Shown here in pieces: positions 1 through 9,266 of a stretch of 36,563 nucleotides of DNA; positions within the stretch are counted from its first letter, which is position 1; every line of letters begins with the position of its first letter. The notes under the pieces are model-generated. The model was not told the origin of the DNA. It worked only from the letters and a program-made list of their open reading frames with translations, and made no database searches. The stretch is from DASYSA01 sp036003885 (GTDB lineage Bacteria > Acidobacteriota > Blastocatellia > UBA7656): the NCBI GenBank assembly GCA_036003885.1, contig DASYSA010000359.1:1-36563 (forward strand), read 5' to 3'. The position numbers and the translations under genes are program-made.

Positions 1-1
1 T

Positions 2-2650
2 CGGGCAGAAGAGGCCCGCAATCACGCGGTGATAGATATCGCTCGCAGGCTGAAGCTACCGCTGCTGGCAACAAACGGTGTCTGCCATGCCACCCCGAAG
101 CAGCGCGAAGTCTTTGATGTCCTCACATGCATACATAATAAAGTTCGACTCGAAACCGCAGGCCGCGTGCTTGCGAGAAACTCAGAGCGATATCTGAAGC
201 CGGCTTCGACGATGTCAAAGATCTTTGCCGACCTGCCTGAAGCCATCTCCAATACGCTAGATCTGTCTTCCAGGCTCAACTTCGAGCTGAGCGATCTCGG
301 ATATGAGTTTCCCAGGTATTCAGTCCCTCCCGGCGAGACGATGGCGTCGTTTCTTCGCAAGCGCACTTACGAAGGGGCGCGCGTGCGGTACACAGGCACA
401 AGCGGCACTCCAACCTATGAGCATGCGCGCCGCCAGCTCGATCACGAACTGGCGATAATAGAGAAGCTCAATCTGGCGGGCTACTTTCTCATCGTCTGGG
501 ACATTGTAAATTTCTGCCGCGACCTGGGCATTCTGGTTCAAGGGCGCGGCTCGGCGGCCAACAGCGCGGTCTGCTATTCACTGGGAATCACCGCCGTCGA
601 TCCTGTAGGCATGGAGCTGCTTTTTGAGCGCTTCCTTTCCGAAGAGCGCGGCGAGTGGCCTGACATCGATCTTGACCTGCCGAGCGGCGATCGGCGCGAG
701 AGCGTAATCCAGCATGTCTACGAGCACTATGGGAAACTTGGCGCGGCGATGACTGCAAATGTCATTACGTATCGCGGCCGCTCCGCGGCGCGAGAGGTTG
801 GGAAGGTTATGGGGTTTGATGAGGAGACAATCGTACGACTATCGAAGCTCGTCAGGACCTGGGAGTGGCGCGACCCAAACGACACCCCCGAGCGGCAGTT
901 TCTCGATGCCGGGCTCGACCTGGAGAATCGGCGAATCAGAAAGTTCTTCGAGCTGTATATCGCAGTGCAAGACTTGCCGCGGCATCTGGGCCAGCATTCC
1001 GGCGGTATGGTGATCTGCCAGGGACAGCTCGATTCTGTCGTTCCGCTCGAGCCGGCATCGATGCCTGGGCGGGTTGTCATTCAGTGGGACAAAGACGACT
1101 GTGCAGATATGGGCATCATCAAAGTGGACCTGCTTGGCCTCGGAATGATGGCCGCACTCGAAGACTCGATTGGGTTGATACGCGATGCTTACGGAGAGGA
1201 GGTCGATCTGGCGCATCTCCCTCCGGACGATCCCGCAGTCTATGCCGCGCTCCAGAAAGCCGACACCATCGGCCTGTTCCAGGTCGAGAGCCGGGCGCAG
1301 ATGTCGTGTCTCCCTCGGCTTCATCCGAAGAAGTTCTATGACATAGTCGTGCAAGTGGCCATCATTCGCCCGGGCCCCATCGTCGGCAAGATGGTTCACC
1401 CTTATCTCAACCGACGGCTGGGAAGGGAAGCGCCCACCTATTTTCATCCCTCGCTCGAGCCGGTGCTCAAGCGCACGCTCGGAGTCCCCCTTTTTCAAGA
1501 GCAACTGCTGAGAATGGCTATGGCCTGTGCCGGATTCTCCGGCGGTGAAGCCGAAGAGCTGCGGCGGGCTTTAGGACACAAGAGATCCGAAGCTCGCATG
1601 CGCGAAATCGAAATCAAATTGCGTCGCGGCATGGATCGAAACGAGATCGACAGTAAGACTCAAGATGCGATCGTTCAATCGATCGCTTCGTTCGCTCTGT
1701 ACGGCTTTCCCGAATCACACGCCGCCAGCTTTGCGCTGATCGCATACGCCAGCGCATACATCAAGTGCCATTATCTGGCTGCGTTCACCGCCGCGATATT
1801 GAACAACCAGCCGATGGGGTTTTATCAGCCATTCACGATCATCAAGGACGCTCAGCGCCACGGCTTGAAGGTGAAGCCGATTGACGTGACGCGTTCCGAC
1901 TGGTTGTGCTCGATCGAAAAGGACGAGGGCGGAGAAAGATGCATGAGACTTGGCATGCGATATGTGAAGGGGCTTCGTGAAGAGGCCGGGCAGGCCATCG
2001 TTCGCGAGCGCGCAAAAGGTCCCTTTGCGGACGTTGACGATCTGCACAATCGCGTCTCCTTGCTACGCAAAGACGAGATGAGAAAGCTCGCCGAGATTGG
2101 AGCGCTGAATTTCATCCGAGCCGATGCCGAGCATTCTCATCGACGCGACGCGCTGTGGCAGGTTGAGCGAGCCGCGCGACCGGTAGGACCGTTACTGCGC
2201 GACCAGAAGGACCCGAGCGAGTCTCCGCTTATGCCGATGACCGTGGATGAGCGCATCCAAGCCGACTTTCGCGGCACCGGCCTTACGATCGGGCGACACC
2301 CGATGGCGTACCGGCGCGACGAACTGAATCGTCAGGGAGTCTTGCGCGCCATTGATCTGCAGCAGATCAAGAACGGCCGTCGGGTGAGGGTTGCCGGAGT
2401 CGTGATCGTGCGCCAGCGCCCCGGCACCGCCAAAGGGTTTCTGTTCCTGAGCCTGGAAGACGAGACGGGGATAGCGAACATAATCGTCACGCCGGATCTT
2501 TTCGACAGCAATCGAGCTGCGATTGACTGCCCGTTTCTTCTGATCGAGGGGGTGTTGCAGAATCAGGACAACACCATCTCTGTAAGAGCCGGACGCATCC
2601 AGCCGCTTCACTTCACGGCCGCAGCAGCGGCCTCACATGATTTTCATTGA
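2..2650 (+). CDS. dnaE2: Error-prone DNA polymerase III alpha subunit, DnaE2/ImuC type (5' truncated by window)
   Basis: C-family replicative-type polymerase used for translesion synthesis. The frame is open back to base 2 and the first visible codons already lie at the end of the PHP domain, so roughly the first 150-200 residues of a normally 1,050-1,100 residue protein lie outside the window; the GTG at 29 is not the true start. Seen: palm motif PDIDLDLP (bases 658-681) carrying two catalytic aspartates, the third in KVDLLGL (gac at 1127), the GRGSAANSAV finger motif, the HLGQHSGGM segment typical of the DnaE2 branch, helix-hairpin-helix region, and a C-terminal OB fold (GRRVRVAGVVIVRQ...GFLFLSLEDETG). 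DnaE2 usually works with ImuA and ImuB in a LexA-controlled cassette. If present they would be upstream, out of view. A lexA gene lies 12 kb downstream. Confident in the family and fairly confident in DnaE2 rather than DnaE1. Confidence 0.93.
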   Translation, partial: RAEEARNHAVIDIARRLKLPLLATNGVCHATPKQREVFDVLTCIHNKVRLETAGRVLARNSERYLKPASTMSKIFADLPEAISNTLDLSSRLNFELSDLGYEFPRYSVPPGETMASFLRKRTYEGARVRYTGTSGTPTYEHARRQLDHELAIIEKLNLAGYFLIVWDIVNFCRDLGILVQGRGSAANSAVCYSLGITAVDPVGMELLFERFLSEERGEWPDIDLDLPSGDRRESVIQHVYEHYGKLGAAMTANVITYRGRSAAREVGKVMGFDEETIVRLSKLVRTWEWRDPNDTPERQFLDAGLDLENRRIRKFFELYIAVQDLPRHLGQHSGGMVICQGQLDSVVPLEPASMPGRVVIQWDKDDCADMGIIKVDLLGLGMMAALEDSIGLIRDAYGEEVDLAHLPPDDPAVYAALQKADTIGLFQVESRAQMSCLPRLHPKKFYDIVVQVAIIRPGPIVGKMVHPYLNRRLGREAPTYFHPSLEPVLKRTLGVPLFQEQLLRMAMACAGFSGGEAEELRRALGHKRSEARMREIEIKLRRGMDRNEIDSKTQDAIVQSIASFALYGFPESHAASFALIAYASAYIKCHYLAAFTAAILNNQPMGFYQPFTIIKDAQRHGLKVKPIDVTRSDWLCSIEKDEGGERCMRLGMRYVKGLREEAGQAIVRERAKGPFADVDDLHNRVSLLRKDEMRKLAEIGALNFIRADAEHSHRRDALWQVERAARPVGPLLRDQKDPSESPLMPMTVDERIQADFRGTGLTIGRHPMAYRRDELNRQGVLRAIDLQQIKNGRRVRVAGVVIVRQRPGTAKGFLFLSLEDETGIANIIVTPDLFDSNRAAIDCPFLLIEGVLQNQDNTISVRAGRIQPLHFTAAAAASHDFH

Positions 2651-2708
2651 TTTACTAACTGGATGGCAGACTCGGCTTCGTGCTATCAAGACGAGGCAAT
2701 ATCAGGCC

Positions 2709-3488
2709 ATGCAAGACGAGAACGATACCGTGATCCTCAAGGTGTTCGATGATAAGAGAGTGCTCGGGCAGACGGCGGCCGCTCAGGCAGAGGCAGCAAT
2801 TCGCCGGGCAATAGCGGAGCGAGGGAGCGCGCGCTTCATCGCTGCGACCGGCGCCTCACAGTTCGAGTTCCTGAAGGCCCTCACCGAGGCCCGCCTCGAC
2901 TGGCAAAGAGTAGAAATGTTTCACCTCGATGAGTACGTGGGCCTGCCGATCGAGCACCCGGCCAGCTTTCGAAAGTACCTGATGGAGAGGTTGATTCAAA
3001 CAACGGGCATACAGAAATATCATCTGCTCGACGGAGAAGCCGATCCCGACGATGTGATCCGCGCGGTAGGAAGTGCCCTGGCTAGCGCTCCTGTCGATAT
3101 CGCTTTTGTAGGCATAGGCGAAAATGGACATCTTGCGTTCAACGATCCTCCGGCCGACTTCGAAACAGAGGAACCGTACTTGCTGGTCACGCTCGATGAG
3201 GCCTGCCGTCGCCAGCAAGTCGGAGAGGGATGGTTCACGTCGCTTGCTGAAGTTCCGCAGAAAGCCATCTCGATGTCGATTTGCCAGATACTAAAATCCA
3301 GAGAGATCATCTGCATTGTGCCCGACGCGCGAAAAGCCCGGGCGGTCAAGTCATGCTTCGAAGGCGAGATTTCGCCGATGGCGCCGGCGTCGATCTTGCG
3401 AACGCATGATCATACGACCATCTATCTCGACGCCCATTCGGCGGCTTTACTCAGTCGAGACTTGATAGCTCGAACGAACCCCAAATGA
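2709..3488 (+). CDS. nagB: Glucosamine-6-phosphate deaminase (NagB family)
   Basis: Cytosolic enzyme expected to convert glucosamine-6-phosphate to fructose-6-phosphate and ammonia, the last step of amino-sugar catabolism. From ATG 2709 it is 259 aa, a normal length. Seen: sugar-phosphate loop FIAATGASQFEF (43-54), FHLDEYVGLP (71-80) corresponding to the MDEYVG active-site strand, and GIGENGHLAFNDP (135-147), where H141 is the ring-opening histidine and D146 stands where many relatives have Glu. An in-frame ATG at 2637 would overlap dnaE2; I prefer 2709 because homology-like sequence begins there. The stop overlaps the nagA start (ATGA), so the two are translationally coupled. A NagB-like sugar isomerase of slightly different substrate is possible, but the adjacent deacetylase supports the assignment. 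Confidence 0.85.
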   Translation: MQDENDTVILKVFDDKRVLGQTAAAQAEAAIRRAIAERGSARFIAATGASQFEFLKALTEARLDWQRVEMFHLDEYVGLPIEHPASFRKYLMERLIQTTGIQKYHLLDGEADPDDVIRAVGSALASAPVDIAFVGIGENGHLAFNDPPADFETEEPYLLVTLDEACRRQQVGEGWFTSLAEVPQKAISMSICQILKSREIICIVPDARKARAVKSCFEGEISPMAPASILRTHDHTTIYLDAHSAALLSRDLIARTNPK

Positions 3489-4483
3489 GAATCGAATCCC
3501 CAGGTTTTTTAGATTTACAGGTCAATGGGTTTGCCGGAGTCGATTTCAATACACCCGGCTGCACTGCCGAGCAACTTCAACATGCTACCGATGCTATGCG
3601 GGAGACCGGCGTCACCCGGTATTTGCCGACTCTCATCACGTCCCCGATCGATCGCTTCGAAAGTTGCGCGAAGGCATTACTGGACTTCGCTCATCCGGCG
3701 ATTGCCGGCCTTCACATGGAAGGGCCGTACATCTCTGCTGACGACGGACCTCGAGGCGCACATCCACGCGAACACGTTGTCAGGGCTTCTATCGAAGACT
3801 TCAACCGCCGGCAGGATGCTGCTTGCGGTCGAATAGTTTTAGTGACGCTGGCTCCCGAAGCCGAGGGCGCCCTCAGGTTGATCGAGTTTCTGGTCCAATC
3901 CAACATCCGAGTCGCAATCGGCCACACGTCCGCGTCGGCAGAACAGATCCGGGATGCGATTAAAGCCGGAGCTACTCTTTCAACTCATCTTGGCAACGGC
4001 TGCGCGAATCTTCTACCCCGCCATCCGAATATGATTTGGGAGCAACTGGCGGCTGACGAATTGCTGGCGAGCTTCATAGTCGACGGGCATCATCTCCCGG
4101 CTGCGACGGTGAAGGCGATGATCCGGGCGAAATCTCCCTTGCGCTCGATACTGGTTACCGATGCGACGGCGGCTGCAATGTCGCCTCCCGGCTCTTACAG
4201 GATTGGCGAGGCCAAAATCGAGTTGAGTGCTTCTGGCCGGGTTGCGGAGCCCGGGGCGACGAATCTCGCAGGCTCCTCGCTCACGATGGACCGGGCAGTT
4301 GCGAACTCGATCAGGTTCGCTGGTGGTTCGATCGCCGAAGCTCTCGCGATGGCCTCCACGCAGCCTGCTGGATACGTCGGGATCGAGCCCTGGGGGCGTT
4401 TTTCAGCAGAGTGGGATCCAGACCGATTCCACCTGGAGATCGGCGCGGTAACGCTGGGGACTGAAGGCAGACAGGCGAGGTAA
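3485..4483 (+). CDS. nagA: N-acetylglucosamine-6-phosphate deacetylase, short form
   Basis: Amidohydrolase that removes acetate from N-acetylglucosamine-6-phosphate to feed NagB. 332 aa. Seen: PGFLDLQVNGFAGVDF at 6-21, metal-ligand E79 in HMEGPYIS, H147 in AIGHTSA, H168 in STHLGN, FIVDGHH (197-203), and catalytic D226 in LVTDA. The protein begins almost directly at the first barrel strand, so it lacks the roughly 45-50 N-terminal residues that form part of the small beta-sandwich in E. coli NagA (about 380 aa). The ATG overlaps the nagB stop by four bases, and no longer in-frame start would be compatible with nagB, so the short form looks genuine. Next gene, a sugar-acid-type MFS permease, follows after 6 bases. 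Confidence 0.86.
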   Translation: MRIESPGFLDLQVNGFAGVDFNTPGCTAEQLQHATDAMRETGVTRYLPTLITSPIDRFESCAKALLDFAHPAIAGLHMEGPYISADDGPRGAHPREHVVRASIEDFNRRQDAACGRIVLVTLAPEAEGALRLIEFLVQSNIRVAIGHTSASAEQIRDAIKAGATLSTHLGNGCANLLPRHPNMIWEQLAADELLASFIVDGHHLPAATVKAMIRAKSPLRSILVTDATAAAMSPPGSYRIGEAKIELSASGRVAEPGATNLAGSSLTMDRAVANSIRFAGGSIAEALAMASTQPAGYVGIEPWGRFSAEWDPDRFHLEIGAVTLGTEGRQAR

Positions 4484-4489
4484 CGAAGA

Positions 4490-5758
4490 ATGACTAAGCG
4501 GCCGATTCGCCACCTGCGCTGGTACATTGCTGTGCTGTTGTGCCTTGCCACCGAGTTGAACTATCTGGACCGTCAAACATTGTCCGTTCTGGCCGATACC
4601 ATTCAACGAGAGCTGAACCTGACGACGATAGACTATTCGCACATTACCTCGTCGTTCCTCATCAGTTATGCGGTGATGTATGCCGTGAGCGGGAGAGTGA
4701 TCGACATTGTCGGCACGCGGCGCGGGTTCTTGATCTTCGTCTCAGCCTGGTCCATCACGAACATGCTGCACGGGCTTGCAAACACGGCCCTTCAATTCTC
4801 AGTCTTTCGTTTCTTACTTGGCGCGGCGGAACCGGCTAACTTCCCCGCGGGCGTGAAAGCGGTCAGCGAATGGTTTCCGATGCGCGAACGCGCCCTGGCG
4901 GTAGGCATTTTCAACGCAGGCACTGCGATGGGTTCCGTCGTCGCGGTGATAGTTGTCCCAAGAATAGCCCTGGCATGGGGTTGGCGCTGGGCATTTGTGC
5001 TGACGGGGGCGCTCGGGTTTGTGTGGATTGCGGTGTGGGCTGCGTTCTATCGCCTTCCACAAGAGCATCCGCGCATCAGCGACGAAGAGAGGGCTCTGAT
5101 CGCTTCTGATGAAAGCGCGGGCAGCGAAAATGGACGCCCGGTTTCTATCGGAAAGCTGCTCGGAATGCGTGAAACCTGGGGTTGCGTATTGGCGCGAGTC
5201 TTCACCGATCCGATTTCGTATTTCTTGTTCTTCTGGACTCCGAAGTACTTTCAACAGGAGCGCGGCTTCAACCTGGGAGATGTAGGTCTGTATGTCTGGA
5301 TTCCGTTTCTGGCGTTGACTGTCGGGAACCTGGCGAGCGGGGCAATTCCTCGCTATTTGATCAGCCGCGGCTGGACGGTGAATCGAGCGCGGAAGACGAC
5401 GATGCTTGTTGTTTCGTGCTTGATGCCGGTCTTGTGTCTGCTGGTGACGAGAGTTGAGAGCCCGGCGCTGGCCATAGTGTTGATGACCGGAATAATGTTC
5501 GGGCATGCCGCCTGGGGCAACATAACGCTGCCGGCTGAAGTCTTTCCCAAACAGGTTGTTGGAACCGTCTCCGGGCTGGGCGGAGCGTTGGGTGGAGCGG
5601 TCGGCGCGATTACGCAATGGTATATCGGCTGGGTTGTGCAGAATCTCTCATTCGCGCCGCTCTTTGCGGTTTGCGCCGTCGTGTATCTGATCGCCTTCAC
5701 GCTGGTGCACTTGTTGATCGGGGAGCTGGGATCGATTCGCAAGCTGAGCCCGTACTAA
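4490..5758 (+). CDS. MFS transporter, anion:cation symporter (ExuT-like) family, probable amino-sugar permease
   Basis: 422 aa integral inner-membrane protein with about 12 hydrophobic segments arranged as two six-helix halves joined by a charged loop near residues 190-225. Seen: N-terminal RWYIAVLLCLATELNYLDRQ with the NYxDRQ motif of the ACS/hexuronate transporter family, the loop 2-3 motif GRVIDIVGTRRG, and FRFLLGAAEPANFPAGVKAVSEWFP in helix 4. It starts 6 bases after nagA, with GAGG at 4478-4481 as ribosome site, so nagB-nagA-permease form one operon. By context the substrate is probably N-acetylglucosamine, a chitobiose-type sugar or a related acid; family members mainly carry hexuronates, so the exact substrate is open. 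Confidence 0.85.
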   Translation: MTKRPIRHLRWYIAVLLCLATELNYLDRQTLSVLADTIQRELNLTTIDYSHITSSFLISYAVMYAVSGRVIDIVGTRRGFLIFVSAWSITNMLHGLANTALQFSVFRFLLGAAEPANFPAGVKAVSEWFPMRERALAVGIFNAGTAMGSVVAVIVVPRIALAWGWRWAFVLTGALGFVWIAVWAAFYRLPQEHPRISDEERALIASDESAGSENGRPVSIGKLLGMRETWGCVLARVFTDPISYFLFFWTPKYFQQERGFNLGDVGLYVWIPFLALTVGNLASGAIPRYLISRGWTVNRARKTTMLVVSCLMPVLCLLVTRVESPALAIVLMTGIMFGHAAWGNITLPAEVFPKQVVGTVSGLGGALGGAVGAITQWYIGWVVQNLSFAPLFAVCAVVYLIAFTLVHLLIGELGSIRKLSPY

Positions 5759-5847
5759 GAGGCAGCCTCATGCAGGCGCTACGGAGGGCATAAGGCTGTT
5801 GTATTGCGGTGGCGCACGGGCCTTTAATGAATTACTGTGGGTCTTGT

Positions 5848-8800
5848 ATGCGTCCGAGCCAAAAGGCCAGGGTAATAGTCGCCTGTGACGCGGAAATGCG
5901 CCTGAGGGCGGCCAGGGAGTGGTTGAAAGCCCATTCGCGCGACGCCCAGATTCTGGTTCTGGCGCCGACATGGGAAGCAGGCGATGACTTCGTTCGGATG
6001 GCCGCGCGAGATGCAGGCGCGCGGTTCGGCCTGATGAGATCAACGATCGAACGCCTCGTCTCGAATCTTGCGACTCCAATACTCGCACGAGAGGGGCGTG
6101 CTCAGTTAAGCCGGCTGTCATTGGAAGCCATAGCGGCCCGGGCCGCTCACTTACTTTTAGCCGAGGGTGCGCTCTCATACTTCTCGCCCATAGCGCGGCG
6201 CCCTGGATTCGCCCGAACGATCACGCGCACAATCGAAGAGCTTCGAATGAATCGCGTCAGTTTGGAGTCTATTCGCGGTCTCCCACGCGGTGGTCCGGAC
6301 CTGGCTGTCCTTGCTGAACGTATAGAGATCGAGCTTGCGGAAGCTCGGCTTGCCGATCGCGCCGCGAGGTTCGAAGCGGCCCTTCATTCAATACAGAGTG
6401 ATCGACCGCCATACCCCGTCGGGCTGCCGCTTCTGTTGCTCGATCTGCCGATAACAAGCGGTCTCGAAGCTGCGCTGATTGCAGCGCTCGCCAGCCTGAC
6501 GTCTGAAACCGTCGCAACGGTTCCCTATGGCGACACGCAGACGATCCGATACCTTGAGCGTGAGCTGGAATGCCAGATCGAGAGCATCCAGGACTCCTCT
6601 GAATCCAATTCGCTTGCTTCATTGAAGTCGTGTCTGTTTGAAGACATGAAGCCCGAAGGCAGGCCGATCGACTCGAGCGTCGAACTGAGATCGTGGCCGG
6701 GAGAGGCGCGGGAGTGCGTTGAGATAGTCCGAACAATTCAAGCTGAAGTTGCGGGAGGCGTTCCCTTCGATCGCATTGCGGTCTTTTTACACTCGACCAA
6801 CGAATACCGCCGGCACCTGGAAGAGGCTTTCAGGCGTGCCGATATCGAAGCTTACTTCGCTCAGGGCACGACCAGTCCCGACCCGGCGGGCCGTGCGCTC
6901 ATATGCCTGCTGCAATGCGCGGCCGAGAGGCTATCGGCGCGTCGCTTCGCCGAATATATCTCATTCGCTCAAGTGCCGAATCAGCCTGATCCGAACGAGC
7001 GTCTCGATGCAATCGAGAGCTGGGCGCCACCTGATCACGACCTGTTGCCGGAGATTGTGGAGTCGGTTTTTGAGGAGACCGAGACAGCAGAGGGAGACCG
7101 CGACACGTTGCTGGCTGACCCGGAGGTCGCAGTCAGCATCGAGGGTACGCTGCGTGCGCCCTGGCGCTGGGAACAACTGCTGGTCGACGCCGCGGTGATC
7201 GGCGGCAGGGAGCGGTGGGAGCAGCGGTTGGCCGGTCTGGAGACCGAACTGCTGATCAAGCGCAAGGAGATAGCGGAGGAGGATGAAGTACGGGCTGATC
7301 GTCTGGACCACCAGCTTCGCGATCTCAGACACTTGCGCGAGTTTGCGCTCCCACTGATCGGGCGGTTGGCAGCTCTTCCGGCGCAAGGCGCCTGGAGCGA
7401 ATGGCTCACCGTGCTGCGCGAACTGGCAGTGGCCGGCCTGCGCAACCCCAATCGAGTGCTGGCCATTCTGACCGAGCTTGAGCCAATGCGTCTGGTGGGA
7501 CCTATTGATCTTGACGAGGTTCTCATTGTCCTGATGCCGCGTCTCCGAGAACTGAGCGAGAAGGCCGAGCCTGGGCCGAGCGGAGGGCGTTATGGAAAAG
7601 TCTTCGTTGGATCGACTGAGGGAGCGCGCGGAATGGGCTTCGATGTGGTCTTCGTACCCGGCCTTGCTGAAAAACTCTTCCCCAGGAAGATCGTAGAAGA
7701 TCCGATACTGCTCGACGAACAACGGCGGGTGATCCCCGAACTGGCAACCCAGCAGGATCGCATAGCTACAGAACGACTAGCCCTGAGACTGGCTCTGGGA
7801 GCAGCTCGCAAGCGTGTCCACCTTTCTTATCCGCGCGTTGATGTTCAGCAATCGCGTCCGCGAGTGCCCTCGTTCTACGGACTGGAGGCGTTGCATGCAG
7901 TCGAAGGAAAGCTTTCCGGCTTTGACAAGATGGCAAAGGACGCCGAATCCAAGTCAGGCGCGAGACTTGGCTGGCCGGCGCCCGAGCTGCCCCACGACGC
8001 GATAGACGAGGCCGAATATGATCTCGCCCTGCTCGCTCCGCTGATCGACGCCGATCCGGAGACGGTGGCGGGCACAGCACACTATCTGATGTCGTCGAAC
8101 CCTCACCTGGCGCGCGCGCTTCGAACTCGAGCGCGCCGGTGGCTGAAGCGTTGGACCCCGGCTGACGGCCTGGTTGAGCCTGACGGCCTTGCCCGCGAAG
8201 CGCTCGCCCACCATCAGCTCAGCGCTCGTTCATTTTCTCCTACCGCGCTTCAACATTATGCGGGGTGCCCATATCGATTCTTTCTTCAGGCTATTCACCG
8301 GCTCCAGCCGCGCGAGGAGCCGGTCGCGATCGAAATCGTCGACCCTCTTACCCGCGGCGCGTTGTTTCACGAAGTTCAGTTCTTTGTGCTGACGATGCTC
8401 CGTGAAGCCGGACAGCTTCCGGTCACCGCGGCGACGTTGAGGAGCGCGACTGACGCAGTCGACGATGTGCTCGACCGCGTTGCCTATAAATATCGAGAAG
8501 AGCTTGCGCCGGCCATTCCGCGAGTCTGGGAAGACAGCATCAACGCCATTCGCGCCGACCTTCGGGAGTGGCTGCTTCGTTATGTTGAAGCCAATGACGG
8601 ATGGGTGCCTTATCGCTTCGAGCTGTCGTTCGGCCTGGCCGATCGCGACCGGCCCGGCGAAGACCCGGCAAGCGTGCCGGACGCGGTGCCGGTTGTCGGG
8701 GAATTGAAGCTGAGAGGTTCAATCGATCTGGTCGAGCGCCACATATCCGGGAAGATACGCGCGACCGATCACAAGACAGGAAAGGCGCGCGCGAAGACCG

Positions 8801-9150
8801 GGCTGGTCATCGGCGGCGGACAGCACCTGCAGCCGGTGCTCTATGCGCTTGCGTGCGAGAAGCTGCTCGATGAGCCAGTGGAATCGGGCCGGCTCTATTA
8901 CTGCACCTCGGCCGGAGGCTACGAGGAGAGGGTCGTTCCCCTCGACGACTTCAGCCGCGGTGTTGCCGGGCTTCTGGTCGAAGAGGTCGGCCGCGCGCTT
9001 GGCGAAGGCTTCCTGCCGGCTGCGCCTGAAAAGGATGGGTGCAAGTGGTGCGATTATCGCCCGGTCTGCGGGCCTAATGAAGAAAACCGCGTTATGCGCA
9101 AACCAAAGAAGCCGCTCGAAGAATTGAAGAAGTTGAGGGAGATGCCGTGA
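5848..9150 (+). CDS. addB1: AddB-like PD-(D/E)XK exonuclease subunit with Fe-S cluster, pair 1
   Basis: About 1,100 aa, the AddB partner of a helicase-nuclease that resects double-strand ends for RecA. Seen: an N-terminal UvrD-like fold (RVIVACDAEMRLRAAREWL) without a Walker A lysine, a vestigial motif V region (GARGMGFDVVFVPGLAEKLFPRK), then a RecB-type nuclease: FSPTALQHYAGCPYRFFL with C807, TRGALFHEV, GSIDLVE with D960, ATDHKTGK with D974 and K976, and GCKWCDYRPVCG with C1065, C1068 and C1074. Those four cysteines match the 4Fe-4S staple of AddB. Start is uncertain: GTG 5809 and ATG 5827 are alternatives; ATG 5848 is the last Met before the conserved strand. The helicase partner follows immediately, in the addB-addA order of Bacillus. 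The gene name is by analogy. Confidence 0.85.
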   Translation: MRPSQKARVIVACDAEMRLRAAREWLKAHSRDAQILVLAPTWEAGDDFVRMAARDAGARFGLMRSTIERLVSNLATPILAREGRAQLSRLSLEAIAARAAHLLLAEGALSYFSPIARRPGFARTITRTIEELRMNRVSLESIRGLPRGGPDLAVLAERIEIELAEARLADRAARFEAALHSIQSDRPPYPVGLPLLLLDLPITSGLEAALIAALASLTSETVATVPYGDTQTIRYLERELECQIESIQDSSESNSLASLKSCLFEDMKPEGRPIDSSVELRSWPGEARECVEIVRTIQAEVAGGVPFDRIAVFLHSTNEYRRHLEEAFRRADIEAYFAQGTTSPDPAGRALICLLQCAAERLSARRFAEYISFAQVPNQPDPNERLDAIESWAPPDHDLLPEIVESVFEETETAEGDRDTLLADPEVAVSIEGTLRAPWRWEQLLVDAAVIGGRERWEQRLAGLETELLIKRKEIAEEDEVRADRLDHQLRDLRHLREFALPLIGRLAALPAQGAWSEWLTVLRELAVAGLRNPNRVLAILTELEPMRLVGPIDLDEVLIVLMPRLRELSEKAEPGPSGGRYGKVFVGSTEGARGMGFDVVFVPGLAEKLFPRKIVEDPILLDEQRRVIPELATQQDRIATERLALRLALGAARKRVHLSYPRVDVQQSRPRVPSFYGLEALHAVEGKLSGFDKMAKDAESKSGARLGWPAPELPHDAIDEAEYDLALLAPLIDADPETVAGTAHYLMSSNPHLARALRTRARRWLKRWTPADGLVEPDGLAREALAHHQLSARSFSPTALQHYAGCPYRFFLQAIHRLQPREEPVAIEIVDPLTRGALFHEVQFFVLTMLREAGQLPVTAATLRSATDAVDDVLDRVAYKYREELAPAIPRVWEDSINAIRADLREWLLRYVEANDGWVPYRFELSFGLADRDRPGEDPASVPDAVPVVGELKLRGSIDLVERHISGKIRATDHKTGKARAKTGLVIGGGQHLQPVLYALACEKLLDEPVESGRLYYCTSAGGYEERVVPLDDFSRGVAGLLVEEVGRALGEGFLPAAPEKDGCKWCDYRPVCGPNEENRVMRKPKKPLEELKKLREMP

Positions 9151-9252
9151 GTGATGCGTGATCCGTGATGCGTGATCCGTGGTGCATCGATTCAGGTCAA
9201 CGTGCGATTCGTTGTGGTGCTTCGCTCACGAATCATGAATCACGCATCACGG
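9151..9252. repeat. Tandem 14-mer with inverted copy between addB1 and addA1
   Basis: GTGATGCGTGATCC occurs twice head to tail (9151-9164 and 9165-9178), followed by a degenerate third copy. A perfect 14-base inverted copy, ATCACGCATCACGG (9239-9252), pairs with 9163-9176. Transcribed, this would fold as a long-loop hairpin in the mRNA between the two subunits' genes. An alternative start codon for addA1 (ATG 9165) lies inside it and would translate the repeat, which I consider unlikely. Confidence 0.8.
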
Positions 9253-9266
9253 GCCGAGAGACACAA

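Noticed and set aside
2637..2708. ATG 2637 as nagB start overlapping the dnaE2 end
   Set aside because: The added 24 residues are not typical of NagB; the family-like sequence starts around ATG 2709. It cannot be fully excluded.
9165..9266. ATG 9165 as start of addA1
   Set aside because: The extra 34 residues are encoded by the tandem/inverted repeat element and do not resemble an AddA N-terminus.
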